From: Romanomermis culicivorax
Lineage: Eukaryota > Nematoda > Enoplea > Mermithida > Mermithidae
Reading direction: 5' to 3'
Assembly: GCA_963922205.1 (NCBI GenBank)
Contig: CAWUHX010000018.1
Location: 930,001-994,000, forward strand
DNA length: 64,000 bases
This document shows positions 1 through 13,600 of the stretch, one piece after another. The notes under the pieces are model-generated. The model saw nothing but the letters and a program-made list of their open reading frames with translations. It did no database searches and had not been told where the DNA came from. Numbering within the stretch: position 1 is the stretch's first letter; every line of letters starts with the position of its first letter. Both the position numbers and the translations under genes were made by a program.

Positions 1-1859
1 TTGTGAGTTCAAAAACAAGCTCGAACTCCCCAACATGGTCGTATGCTACGACTTATTCATATTAAATCAAACTATCATAAAAAAACAATATGAGCAATCG
101 TCAACTGTAATATGTGTTTCACCCAGGAAAGCTTGCATGTTCACAGAAGAATATAAGAATTACCGTTTTTCGTTGGCCCTTCAGTCTGCTTCCAAGAATG
201 TTTACTTTGCTTCTAAAACGAGCTTCGTTTCTAACACAGATTCTGGAACAAAATTTTGTCAATTCTTTTGTACATGAACCGAAATCAAAAGCATTGCCTG
301 GAAATCCGGTCGGAAAAATGAAACCCTAGACCTATAGAAAGCACCATATCATTATTTGCCAAAAAACGTACAGATCTTCTTGATTTGAATCTCAAAATCG
401 AAAATTTTCCAGACGAAAGTCCGGTGATATTCTACGTCAAGGACCATTCCAACCAAAGATTAAAGAGGCGGTTTTTCAGTTATTGAATCGGTCGATTTTA
501 AAAACGACGTCGAACAGGTTTGTCAGAATATCAACCCTTGTGTGTCAAGAATAAACGGCTCCATACGTGAATTGATCAGACCACTGAACATGGCCCAAAC
601 TACTCTTTTAGCCTTCATCAATACCCCGCTCTTCTAGAGAAACTGGCAAAAAGCTTTTAAAAAATGTGATGCAGCGGTTGATTATCCATTTGGATATACT
701 CTGAATATTTTTGAACCCAAATACTGTTAGAGTTTGTAACACTCTTCCAAATCCCTCCAGGATTTTCTTTTTTCTGTTTCATTCTGGATAATTATCAAAC
801 TGACAGTCGTGCTATTCATTGTATGTTGGGCAGTTGTGATGCTCGGATACAATAAATATATAGTCTTCCAAATCAACTTTCTTTATCCCTGGTGCTCTTT
901 TCCTTCGAGAATAAGAAAATAAATTCTAAAATTAAACGGGCCAAGATTAAAAAAGTCGTTCTCTCTCGATCAAAAGTACGATTCTGTCTAACCCGTGACC
1001 ACACTATGCGCTGCTGTGATGCTAATGTTTTAGCCGTATTGACTCTAAAATAAGCAACTGGTACAAATGATAGATATTACGTTTTTGAACTCAAACGTTC
1101 TTCACTAAAGTGTATTTATTATTTTACTACATTACTTCAAACTGCTGTTGCTTATTATATTTAACTTCACATTGTGCTCACGTCATTGTCCTGTTGAGCC
1201 CTCTTTGAGAGTATTATCGTCAGCGTATGCAAACAGATCTCGCTAATAGGCAAACAAATTTCTCTGGTTTCAATACGATGTATTCTATTTTTTTCGAAAA
1301 GTGTTTTTATGAACGAGGTTTTTTTAACGCTAAATGGAAAAATGATGCTTCGAAATTCGCTCAGTGAAATAAGTTCTTGAAAGAGCCGTTTTATTGGAAA
1401 TGCACCTGACGCTTAGAGTATTACCCTCTCAAATAAACGTGTGGGATTGCGTGTCCGTGCTCGATGTCTTAAATTTTATGGAATGTTTTCTCAATAGGCG
1501 CGTGTAATTGCAGAATATTTTGAGAAAGCTGCAAGAGATATAAATCTTCAAAAATGTTCCAGTTGATTCGTCAGGAACGAAATTTTTTCAGGACATTATC
1601 CTGAGATTTTCCCATCTTCATCTGTTGCTCCATTGTTAAATTATTGAAATCCATCTTTGACACCTTATCTGAAAAATGTATCTTCTGTAATAATGAAATA
1701 TGCTTAGTAAAAACAAAAGTTTATCTAAAAAGAGACTATGGGATAGTTTTCGATGTTGGAAGTGTAAATTCCATGAGCAACAGTAGGTAGGGATTGAAAT
1801 TTTTTGATTCTTTTGTCATTTTTGGCGTGCTTCCTTTTATGAGATACTCATTAAAACAC
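1..1859. other. Intergenic DNA, nothing recognised
   Basis: This AT-rich stretch lies upstream of the 5'-nucleotidase gene. Short open frames exist, but none shows a recognisable domain, sensible codon use or splice structure. I see no RNA gene or clear repeat. Confidence 0.5.
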
Positions 1860-3525
1860 ACTTTCTGAGAAGTTCAACCTTGTCTATAATAAGTCAAAAT
1901 GTAATAATCCCTAAAAATCAGTCATCCGAGGTAGTTTTGTACGCAGTGTATCACAACGACATTCACTCCGCATGAAAATCGAAGTTCGCATAGTTACAGT
2001 AACTCAAAGTTTGAGACAGTTTTAACCATGTTTTAGACTGTGCTCGATATCTCGGGTCCAGGAATATATTGCTTTTCAGTTGAATGTTTGTCATGTTCAG
2101 GAAACTATGCTCTACAATAGCGTTGAGAACTTTCCATAATCATGCATTGTATTCTTATCACGAAACGGTAAAGTATAAAAAACGAGACAAGAAATAATCA
2201 AAAAGTGAATTAGTCTGCTAAGTGGCCATTTTTCCCTCTTGCTCTGCAGTCATTTTGGTTCGGCATATTGATGTTGCGCTCAGATTTTAGTACCCTTTGG
2301 AGAGCTATTGGGATTTGCATTTACAGTAATTTCATAGAAAAAATCCTGATGAATGTCATTAAATTTGCTGTGATATTGAAGATACTTAATGCATTCCAAC
2401 AAGACAAATATCAAGAAAAGATGTGAGTTGAAGCTCTCAAAAACATCCATGGGTCTAGCCGCGATGGTTTCTGAACGGAGTGCCTCAATTGATCGTGGAA
2501 AAATCCGCAGATTTTCATCAAAATTACTGACATCAAATGATACTTTGGCATTTATTCATGAGAAAACGACCAGATTTATTCTGATCCCGTTTTCTGCTAC
2601 GATCTTATACTACACCAAAGGGTCATTTATACTTGCGTTTTTCGGCGGAACGGAACGGAAAGAAATGGATACGACGTTACTGAACGAAAGGGAAATTTTC
2701 GTTCCGTTCGATTCGGTTGGAGGTTACCGTCGGTCATTTTCTATAAAATTGCAGTTATCCTTTCCGATCGGAAGTGGATTTTCAGGCTGAACGTTTCAAG
2801 CTGTTAGCGATCGGTTCCGTTCCGTTCCGTCGAAAAAGGCAAGTATAAATGACCCTTAACCCTTCTAAAATTAATTTGATGTGAAACAGGGTGATTTCGA
2901 TCATAGATCACTTTTTCGTAACTTGTAGGATAGGAGGCATCCAGTCGAAAAGCTAACATTTGTAGTATTAAACTTGCGGCTCCAGTTTTGCTTAGTTTTT
3001 GTAATTGAGGAAAAATATTTTTTGGTCGTTTCATTAGGGATAGCGTGTTCACCATTCATTGGTGCTGGACTAATGAAATTTTACCAATGTTCCGGTAAAC
3101 ATCTCTTCCGATTACGCCTTCCGATGATCATTGTCATCATCTGCCTATTGAGTGAAGATTTACGGACACTTGGTAATGCAGGATATGCAAATCTTATCCA
3201 AACTTCAACAGAATTGTTGGATTCGAGAAACTACCGATAAATGTATAGAACTACTTTGCGATGTTCCAAGGAAAGGCGCTCCTGTAAGCCCTTAATCGAC
3301 TTTTTTGGAATATTTTTGTCTCATTTTTGACACATCATAATTTTGTCAAAAATGTGAATTGCATGATTCCAGAAACTTCGATGTTACTCACATTTCAAAG
3401 TTTCGAGTACTGTAGTTATGCATTTCATACAAAACTAATATCACCGTGTTGCTCAGCATTGTATGGTTACGTCAATGTAATGCAAGGTCAAACTTCTCAG
3501 AAAATGCGTTTGTACACATACGACA
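1860..3525. repeat. Inverted-repeat, probably non-autonomous DNA element
   Basis: The left end (about 1860-2060, starting near CTTTCTGAGAAGTT) and the right end (about 3330-3525) are diverged reverse complements. The same terminal sequence forms the arms of a second element at about 24265-25670 and the inner arms of the coding-capable transposon at about 28.0-33.0 kb. I infer a deletion derivative of that transposon. A separate MITE (2619-2856) sits inside it, so it is the older insertion. Edges are approximate and no target duplication was found. Confidence 0.55.
2619..2856. mobile_element. MITE, 238 bp, TIR AGGGTCATTTATACTTG
   Basis: The ends are near-perfect inverted repeats about 40 bp long: AGGGTCATTTATACTTG on the left and its complement ending ATGACCCT on the right. 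Inside is a palindromic run of the pentamer GGAAC. The flanks are CAA and TAA, close to the 3-bp TWA target duplication typical of PIF/Harbinger elements. A second copy at 34991-35218 has an exact TTA duplication, and a partial third copy lies at about 61305-61438. It has no coding capacity. Confidence 0.8.
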
Positions 3526-4407
3526 GCTTACTTTAAATTCCCGAGGGGTGCTCAATAGTCTACACTAGTATCAATCGGCTTGTTATGTAATGTACGTTTC
3601 AGTCTCCGTGTTAGTTAATTTTTTCTAATGAAATGTATTTTTGTCAGAAAAAATTGGTCAATCCTTTGGAATAAGTACAAACATTTATACAGTATAATAT
3701 GTTGCTATCATGGTAGCACACCGTGTCAAAGAAACATGAAAAGTCGAAGTGATTTCGAGGTTTCTCTTTTTTTAGTAATTTCGGGGCTTTTCAACACTCA
3801 ATCACGACATTTTCGATTTTTTAGTTCAACCTAAAAGCAGCTTTTTAGTACAGTGATCCCATGTTAGAGAGCGGCATTAATTTTTGCTATGATAAACGTA
3901 AGATTAACTCTTTCGAATCAAGTTTAACTGCTAACTATATTGTAACATAGGAGTATATATCACATAGATGTGAATTCAACCAACCTCCAAAGTTTTTTTG
4001 AGAAAAAATTTACTATAGAAGCTTCGTGCAAATGCTTTCGATGACAGTGCTAGTTGTTCGTCATTTTCCGATTTACAAGCATAATAGACGTGTCCTAGAA
4101 CTATAGTAATCTATTCGCACAAAAAATTTTGCCGCTTCGCGACGGCTTTGAAAATCTACATACAAGTACACTTTCTGACAACACATCTCATTTTCGCTAA
4201 TGTTCCTGCAACTTTTTTCCGTGATGCCAATAGACTTTTAGGTATTTCGAACCATTGTTACTGATGCACATCGTTTACAGGGATATGAGGTTCATGTATG
4301 AGAAAAATAAATAACCATTCGAAGTATAGCTGATCTAAGGAGTGCAAAAGGTTTTGATAATGCACCCAAAGATTCTCAAGTTGAATCAACGTGACAACTG
4401 ATGTTTG
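3526..4407. other. 5' flank of the nucleotidase gene, nothing recognised
   Basis: This is AT-rich sequence with no supported gene. It should contain the promoter or an upstream untranslated exon of the nucleotidase gene, but I cannot identify a core promoter motif with confidence. Confidence 0.4.
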
Positions 4408-4410
4408 TTA

Positions 4411-4423
4411 TTCTTTCCGCCAG
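4411..4423 (+). other. Splice acceptor 3 nt before the nucleotidase ATG
   Basis: The pyrimidine-rich tract TTCTTTCCGCCAG ends in AG at 4422-4423, and the first usable ATG follows at 4427. An acceptor this close to a start codon implies either a cis-spliced 5' UTR exon further upstream or spliced-leader trans-splicing. The sequence alone cannot tell these apart. Confidence 0.55.
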
Positions 4424-4426
4424 ATC

Positions 4427-4681
4427 ATGTTCCACTTAATTTTGATTCTGCTGTGCCCGTTGATTCTCGTACAAAAAGGTTGGTCCCTCAACATAACTAT
4501 ACTACACACGAATGACGTCCATGCCCGTTTCGTACCCTACGACCATCGGATGCGACTTTGCAGCAGCAGGACTGATCCCACCAAATGTTATGGCGGTGCG
4601 GCCCGAAGAGCGACAGCCATCAAAAACATACGGTCCTCTTACAAAAATGTTATTTTGCTCGATGGCGGGGATCAATTCCAG
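4427..4681 (+). CDS. NT5E: 5'-nucleotidase exon 1: signal peptide and first metal motifs
   Basis: This exon encodes 85 residues: a signal peptide, then [11 protein letters not shown] (Asp and His metal ligands), a Cys pair ([11 protein letters not shown]) that matches a family disulfide, and LLDGGDQFQ (bridging Asp). The donor is CAG|GTAAAA, phase 0. Confidence 0.95.
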
Positions 4682-7600
4682 GTAAAAATTGAAAAAACGA
4701 CTGTTTCTAACATTGTCTGAAAATGACGAAAATTCGTTGATACTGCTAATTTTGAAAATTCGTCCTTTTTAAAATTAGCACTGTCGTTGATACTGCTAAT
4801 TTTGAAAGTTCTATCATAATTTTTATACTACGATTGAATTTTTTCTATGAACAATTAAAACGTTACTTGAGAATGCTCAAAAATTTCCAGTCCAAGTGTG
4901 ACGACATAGTTTAGCAGAATATCGAAAAAATATAAAATGGAACTGTTTTCCACCGTATACAAGCATTTCAAGAAAAAAATTTATAGGTATCGTACTTTGA
5001 ACTTCTCTTACTATTTTGTGTATGTTATGATAGCTACTGAGCTAGCGGAACGTGATTTTTATGCTCTATTTATTTTCAAGTCAGCCTTGGAATGCTAAAA
5101 AAGCAAATAAATCCATTGACAGGTGATGATCATGCATTTCAAGCCAACACTTTCTTTTTTCAAGCGTAGTTATGCTACAGCCAATCTGGTAGAAAAAGGC
5201 GGCCGCATACGCAGGTTATTTATTATTTACATGAAGACATTTTTTCTTTCCAAGGCTTAATTGGAAAAATAGATTTTTATTAAACAGTGTATTTTACTTG
5301 GATGCCTTGATTTTAAAATGATTTTCTTAATCTTTTTTCGAAAGTATCTTCTCATCACTATTATATTGGAAACTAAATCAGCAGTAAAGAAACTCTGGCG
5401 CAGGCTAAGCAGATTCCCACCAAGCTTTGTATTTCATGAAAAGTAGAACTGCAAAAAAACATATTTTTGAATAGATTGTTGTAATTAAGATGGCACGTAT
5501 ACCCTGGCTACCTAGCTGCAGTTCTTGGGAGTTCCTAACTGGTCCTAACCCTAACGCTAACCTGACGAGATGTGACAGAGAGTGTAAGTACCTAGCTGAA
5601 GACGGAGGAAGAACAAAATTATTATTATTGAAGAACAAAACAAAATGCAGGGTTAAAGGAATACAAAGTGCCACGAACTACTAAATGCCAAGGTCTGCAC
5701 TATGAGCCACAGAACCCCTGGACAAAACTCGACGCCAGTCCTACGCCACTCCTCAAGAGAATAAGGGAGAAAAGTAACAAGGACAAGAAACACAGATGGA
5801 CAGAACAAGCTGTCCTAAAAGTTGCACACCAATTTCCCAAAAGAAAGGTTGACGAGATAACCAAAGACAACGGCGTAGGACGCCTACAATATGTGCACAA
5901 CCAAAAAGAAAATTGCGTCCAAGACGCTCTAGACTAAAGGCCCTGTCATACTTCACCGCGCGATACCGCGCGGCACCGAGAGGTGCCGCGCGGCGCCGGT
6001 TGTTCTATTCATACTAAAAAGCGGCGCCGGCCGGCGCCGCGCAGTGGCTTGTCATACTTCGCCGCACGGTACCGCGCAGCGCCGTACGGCGCCGCTTTTT
6101 TACTTTTGGATTTTGCTCTTCTCAAAAAATGTGTATTGGTTTAGTTGAAACCTGATAGGGCGCCGCGCGGCGCCGCAAAAATTACAAAAACCTATTCATA
6201 CTTCAAAGGCGGTACCGCGCGGCTCCGCGCGGCGCCGGCCGGCCCTGCTTTTTAGTATGAATGGAACAACCGGCGCCGCGCGGTACTGCGGGGTGAAGTA
6301 TGACAGGGCCTTAATTCTGGCGTACGTCAACAAAAGTAAACATTACCAATGAAGAAACATAGCGAACAGGCGCCAAACATCAACAAAAAACGTCTATGTA
6401 AAACATTCTTATCCATTTATAGATTTTGTACCAAACATAGTGTGACACAAACCGTTTTGAAAGTTTTGCTTGCCTAATAATAAGTGAACTTACTTTAGCA
6501 ACAAAGAACTTTAGAAAATAAAAATAATAATTAGAGGGCCAAAGGTCAGAGGAATTGACCCTCTGACATCCCTCCCCCGAAAGGCAAGACTTTCCTGCTA
6601 GCGAAGGGAAAGTCAGGAGGTCCCCCAAGGGCCCCAGCCACCACATCCTCATTCGATGGGGCCGTACTGCGCCAAAGCGTCCTATCAACACTATGCATCA
6701 ATGAAATAAGACAAAAATTTTAAAAGTTGTTCGTAGAACTGGGCCAATTGCGCCTGGTGCTGCCTGACGCTCCAATCAATAAAATACAATAAGAATTGTC
6801 TGGGGACCCCATCAATAAAAATAATAAAATGTTCAAACAAACTAGAATGATGCCCCGAGGCACTCAGGCCTCTATTCGAATATTGCCGGCCGAAACCCCG
6901 TGGTTGCCCCTATTGTGCTTCGGGCCACCCACCACACTGGAGATGTGTGTCTTATCGCCAGTTCCTCCATCACTGATTTGGGCCATTGTCTCCGTCCTCT
7001 CCAGAAGGGGGTATTCTTCCAGGGCACTGGTGAGCCTGCTAGCCTTCATCCTCTGCCTGTTTTCTGCTGTCTTCTTGGCCAGACACTGACCCCCCAACGC
7101 CTTTGGTAGGTCCTACCCCTAGGGAAAAAGGATGCCCAAAAGCCGAATCCTCTGAGACTTTGGCTTCTAGAAGACCAAAGGTCAGAGGAATTGACCCTCT
7201 GACAAGATTTCAATGATCTACCGATTGATATGCAATTCAGGGTATTTTTGAGTGATATTATTCTTTATTTGTTTTTGTTTTACTGTAGTTATTGGGATGT
7301 AAGTTTCCAGGCATATCTGCATAAAATTAAGCATCCAATCAGTATTATTTGTGACTGAAAAAAGAACAGCGTCCAAATGACCAATGGTGTGAATAACACT
7401 ACTGATGTGGCCTATACTTTGAAATGAATCATTACAAAATTTGCATCTGAAAGCATCATTTCAGCAGTGAGCAAACTTATGTTTTCGATTTTCACTGTAG
7501 TCTATTTATTTTCGAATGTGAGTGTTTTCAGTGCTTTTAGATAATCTTTATTTTCATCCCAATATAACAGTTTCTATGGTAAACTGAATTTTCTTGTCCC

Positions 7601-10600
7601 AAGATAGTTCGGTATTTTCTTCAATGAAGTTCCAAAGGAAAAGTGATACAGGACATTCAAGTAAGGCATCTAAAATGTCCTCAGTTGGTTCATCACAAAA
7701 ATAGCATGAACTTGACTCTTTGATCTTGTAGTTCTCTAATAGCTTTCCTGTAATTAGTATGTTGTGCAATACTTTGAATCGGAACTGTTTATATTTATTG
7801 CTTACTAGTATTTTACTCAGTATATTTCAAGCGGCATCAAACATTTCATCAGACTTGAGATTCAATCTATTCCTCCAGAAGATTTCTCCCCTGGAGGTTG
7901 TGTTTCTAGCACTTATCATGCTTTTTAATGTTATGAATCTGCCTGAGTTCTGTCATTTGAGGTGCAAACTCCTCAATTTCTTTTTTTGCCTTGTATTTTT
8001 CCCTGATCAGCTTCTTCCAGTTGTTTGGAATTGAGTATAGTACTTTTAGATAGTTGAACCATGTTATTTTGCAACCCTCTTTATTTAGTTGTTCGAAGTT
8101 TTTGATGGTACAATCACTATCTAACCAATGGAAGATGTAGTTGAAGTTTAAATTCTGGAGCTCTGGCAAGTAAATTCCATTGTTTTCACTAATTATGTAT
8201 CTGTTATTGTTGATTTTTTGTAAAACTGCTTGCATGGGAGTGAGAATTCCATAGATGTTGCTGGTAGGAATATTTATCACAGTTTGCAAGATTTCAACGT
8301 AGAAGGGACTTACTGTAGCTTGTAGAGTCTGAACTGAGAAGTTGAATTGTATTATTGTCTCAAGTCTTCCTATTTTCTTGAGTGGGCTAAAACCGATTTG
8401 ACATCATTTTGCAGAACCATTTGTAAGCCTAATAAGCCATTTGGCTTTCAGAGATGATGAAGTCAGTTCCATATCAGGCATTTTTATGCCACCTTCTGAG
8501 TAGTTTTTTATCATGACATTGGATTTAATTTTTGGTGTTGGACTATTCCAAAGGAATTTGGGTAACAGTGCATTAGTGTTTTTTATGAAATTTGGAGGTA
8601 TCTCTAAATGATTCATACTGTAGATTAATTTGGATGATATGAGGTGATTCCATATTATTGTTTTGCCATAGAAAGTCAGCCCACTTGATCCCATCATTCA
8701 CATGCTTTTTGACATTTCTCTAGTTTTTCTACAAAGTTTTTATGGTACATTTTTTTTATCATAAGAGAAATAAATGCCAAGTATTTTAATTGTGTCCACT
8801 ATATTGTAGTTCGTCAATTTCTTTTTCCTGCAGTTGGGTTTTCCAAGTCCTAAAATCTGAGTCTTCCCTAGGTTTACCCTTAGACCAGAGGCATGAGAGA
8901 AATCATTAATTATCTTCATGGCATTTTCAAGGTCATGTATATTGTTTGCCAGGATTAGTGTCATCTGCATACATGCAAACTTTATTAACCTGATCTGCAA
9001 TCTCAATGCCTCTGAAAGTTTGTGATTGTCATAAGGCAATGACCGTATATTCCATAGAGCAGATAAACAAGTAGGGGGAGATCGGGCAACCTTGCCTTAC
9101 ACCCATTAAAAGTTTGAATCTTTTTGTACTGTAGCCTGAGTTGAGTACAACTCCCTCTGCATCTCTGTATAGTGTTTGTATCCAGCTGCAGAATTTTGAT
9201 CCTATATTGAAGTGTTCTAATGATTTAACCATGAAATTTTGATCCAGGGAATCAAATGCCTTTTCAACCTCCAATGATGCTAGATCAATCAGGTATCTGA
9301 TATTTTCCCCAATATACTTTGATGGCACAAAACCCTTCTGATCTTAATGTATTATTTCTTTAGTGTTACTTTTTAATCTATTTGCTAGCACTTTAGCAAG
9401 TATCTTGTAATCTACATAAATCAGTGAAACGGGTCTCCAATTTTACAGGTTCAGGGTTTCTTTTCCATCTTTTGGTATAAGGGTGATTTTGATATCAAAA
9501 TCATAAAAAATTATCAATCTCGAGCGCTATAAAAATTGTAAATACTGAGTGCCACAAATAGAGCGTAGTTGGTCACTCAAGCAGCTGGTCAGAGATTGGT
9601 GTCTGATCAAGTGGTGGACAATCGGATCAGGTCTACCCTCCCCTACATATAGAGGTAGCAAGGGTAAGATTTGGTAAGGTGTTAGTTGCCTACCAGCTTG
9701 ATGTTTGTATATCAGTGGCTCACCTAACAAGCCTGCACTAATTTAATTTTCTGCGAAACTTAACCCGCTTGGTGTTGTGGTGTCGGTGTACTATAGACCC
9801 AAAATAGATGCTGAAAAAAGGGGAATAAGTAACAAAATTAATAGTATCTTTAAATGTTTAGATTACAACATCAAGAGGGTCGTTAGGGTCCATGAACTGG
9901 ATCAGTGGTTTAAAGCCACTTTTGGATATTGGCCAGCCAATCCCAAAGAACCAATCCTGGTAGACATGGGTAAAGTTGGCCAAATACTCCATTATATCTG
10001 AGAAGTATCGATCTTCAGAGGACAACCAGTTTGTGGATTCCACATCAAAAAAGTCAACCCAGATAAAGTCGCCGCTTTGTTCAAGGCGAGAGAGGTCGAC
10101 AATCTGATGGGAAAGCAGTTTGCCCGATATGTAAGCTTCACGCTAACCAACAGTCAAACATACATTAGCGATACCATCAGTTTAATGCAGAAAAATGGGT
10201 AAGTCTACATGATTTCCTAAATTCGGATATGCTATTTGCCCCATATTTGGTATTAGAAGACCTGGTCAGCATATATAATGTATGTGGGTCAGCACGAAAT
10301 AATAAGGATAGGGACAAAACTGTCCCCTTACGGGAACATCTTAGGAAGACCAAAGGTCAGTACTTTGATCCAGACTGTTTCGCCTTGACCATGGTAGGAG
10401 TAAACCTAGAGAAAAAGTGTTTTCAGATGGGTATTTGTCCCAAAACCTTCAGGTTAAAGGGATTGTTCACGGAATTTTATCTAATAGACATTGGACCCTA
10501 TTAGTATGATTTCTCACTAAAAGCAAACTGTGATCAGTTTGCCAAGAAAGGAATTTTGCCGGAAGAGCTTAGATATGCAGCTCTAGATGCATATTATTCA

Positions 10601-13600
10601 TTGCTGGTCATGTTTGCCACGGTTCATTATGGTATGGCCAATCAACTGCTTATGCAAATGCAGGTGTTCGATCATGACAAAGTGGATCCCAAACAGATCA
10701 ACAATGTTGCCCTTTATTTTTATCAACGATATTCAACTATACCAGGGCACGTAAATAGAGAAGTGGGACTAGGTTCTCAGACAATGGAAACCGATCAGGT
10801 ACAGCCTAACTTGGTGTATCACATGATGAAGTGTGAAATGTATAACCATTGGGCAGTTCAAATGCAGGGAAATAACACTGGTTATTATACTGCACCTACG
10901 GAATGTAACCCCGTCCGTCCTCAAGGTGTACAATTGCCAAGTGGTTTTTATCCACTACTCCCGAGAGATAGCAAACCACCAGAAGACGATGGGTATAGTG
11001 AGGACAGTGACCCTGATGAAATACAGGATGTACAAGTCCCAGACTGGGTAAATATGAGTAAAGATATACTGGAAAATCTCAAAGCAGGTGGCTCCTATTG
11101 GGATTTAGACGGTAAGATATCACTGACCCTTTATGAAAATGCTAAGCTATACTGGCAACAAGCCGGGAAGCCCGATGAGATACTGCAAGAAGCGTTTTGG
11201 GTAATAATCACTACCCAGTTGATATACAAGGCCATAAGGAAGTCTGCAAGACAAACTTTTACAGGCCAAACTTGGCCAAAATTTCGAGTATGCTAGATGA
11301 GTGAAACTTTCCGAAGTTAGAGCAGATCTGCAGATTCATGCCATTGGCCAATCATTTGGCATGGCGTCACTGTAGAGCGGAGTGCGACTATGAAACTAAT
11401 GCATTGCTAAATTATAATTTTCTAAATAGTTATAGTAGGGAAGTCCAGGAAGCGATTAAATGCATGTCCTGGAAGTCAGGCTTACTATTTAGAGTTAGCA
11501 GCCACAATGCCCCATCAGAACCCCGAGTTCCAACCAAGAAAGGGGTATACCCATGGCAAAATCGATTTGGATTCGTCCCATTACGATTTAGGGAAGCCGA
11601 AGAGACTCTACAAATCAGCGACTACAAATCGTTGTTGAAGGACAAAGCCTATAAGGTAAATCCATATTATTACATCACTTTTTACTACATAGGCTTCGAG
11701 ACTTTATCACCCGGGTTGCAGTATCCCATGAGGGAAGAGGCTGATCCAGTCGATTACCCAACAGCATACGCACAGCAAAATCTGCTAGAAATCAAACTGG
11801 AATTTGTCACCAGAAGTTTCCAGAAGAGAATGCTGGCTGCGGATATGCCTGGGTATACATCAACATATACCCCAGCCGGTGAGTTAGTTTCAAAAGTACC
11901 GTTAAATCGTCCCTCAATTTCCCAAACAGCGCAAGCTGGAGGGTCGGGACAAGTTAAAATGCAGCGGCAAGCGTCAGTGCAGGTGGTCAAAGTACAACAA
12001 CCAGCTTTGGACACCACTGCTCTGCAAGCCCCTGGGGTAGTAGTTGTGGTGCTGCTGCCAATGCAACAAGCGGTGGCACAGCCGACTCCAGTAGATCAGG
12101 TACAACAACCAGCAGAGCCTGAACCGGAAATAGTCACCATAATGCAGACTGTACCTCCGGCACTAGCTGTTTTACCACCTAAAGTGAAACAACTGTTGCC
12201 CAAGATACGTAATTCAGACTCCAAGTCTAGTTCGGAGGAGGATGAAGAAGAGAAAGGTGAGATTCTGGAGTATAAGGGCCAGACAACAGAGAACAAGGAC
12301 TCCATGGAGGCCAAAACTCAGCAACAGGAGATTGAGGAGAAAAAGATCCAGACTCAAATAGACAAAGCCGGGACAAAAATGTCAGGAATTGATGTCAGAC
12401 TGGACAAGATGCAGGAAGCATCCCAGGAGATACCTGTCCAAGCTATAGATGCAGAATATTTAGATCTAGAAGTGAGGCGTGAGGCCCTTCAGGCCAAAAT
12501 ACAAGAGCAGAGAAGACTGATGCAGCAGGAATTCCTGCATCAAAGGGCACTGCAAAAAAGATGTTGAAGGAGCAGGCTTATGCCAACGATAGCTCAGATT
12601 CAGCCATAGCAGCAACAGAGCTGATGAAAAGGGGAAAGATTACTCAGGAAGGAATCCCTGGAGTTTATTCTCCTGAAAAAGTTCAGCAGATGTTGGCTGA
12701 AGGAATGTTGGAAAAGTTTATCTGACACTTAGGCGGAGAAAAAGTAAGACGTAGACAGAGGTTAAGTAAGGCCTGAGCACATAGACTGGCAGCCGAACAA
12801 CAGTAGCAGCAGGAAACGTCCATGACTGGCTTGGAAAATGATGCTTATGATACGGCCGAAGAAACAACGAACCCCGAAGTTTTGACAAGTCAAAAGTCGA
12901 AAACGGAGATTTCCAAAAGTCAAACAAAAATGGAGACTTCCAAGAGTCAAACAAAATCCGAGACCTCCAAAGGCCAAATGAAATTGGATAGGACAACTGT
13001 GTCCACTGCTTCCTACTCTCAGACACAAAAGGTATCGAAAACTGGCTGAGAGGTTAGTACATCTTCTGGCAAATCTAAGTCCATTCCCACAAGCTATACC
13101 GCTAAAAGTAAGAAACCTGCTGGAAGCATGTTGGTAAAGCCCGATTTTGAATCGCAGGAAAAATTGATCAAGAAGGTCAAATTGAATGTGGTGTTTAGTA
13201 GACCCACAAGGGAGCCACAGCAATTTGTCACTCCTGGTCAATTAGCTGAGACTCTGATTGACTATTGGGAATGGCAAAGGGGGCAAAGGCGCCTAATTGG
13301 GCCGATCTCATTCGAAAATCCAGAGGTCACCAATTACTTTGCTTTTGACCACCAAGAACGGCCAATAGTATACAGAATGGTCAATGATGCCATGGCCGAA
13401 ATTTATGATAACTACCGCCAGCAATTTGACATGCAAGGGGGGTTTATGTTTGAATGAGAACGCATCCCTGAAGAAATTTGGGAATGGATAATTTTAGCTC
13501 TTATTCCCAGGTGGCTTCAGGAATAGGATGCTTCAGACATCTTCACCGCCATCAGGTACGTGACCCTGATGATATTTTTGCAGTTGGATTGTGCTCCGAT

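Noticed and set aside
4391-4426. GTG at 4391 as the nucleotidase start
   Set aside because: It is not an ATG, it lies upstream of a good acceptor (4422-4423), and the signal peptide begins cleanly at the ATG at 4427.
5530-5560. Telomere-like CTAACC repeats
   Set aside because: Only three imperfect units (CTAACCCTAACGCTAACC). This is too short for an internal telomere tract.
12762-13241. Minus-strand open frame of 159 codons
   Set aside because: It is antisense to module linker and module C coding, which are supported by homology on the plus strand.
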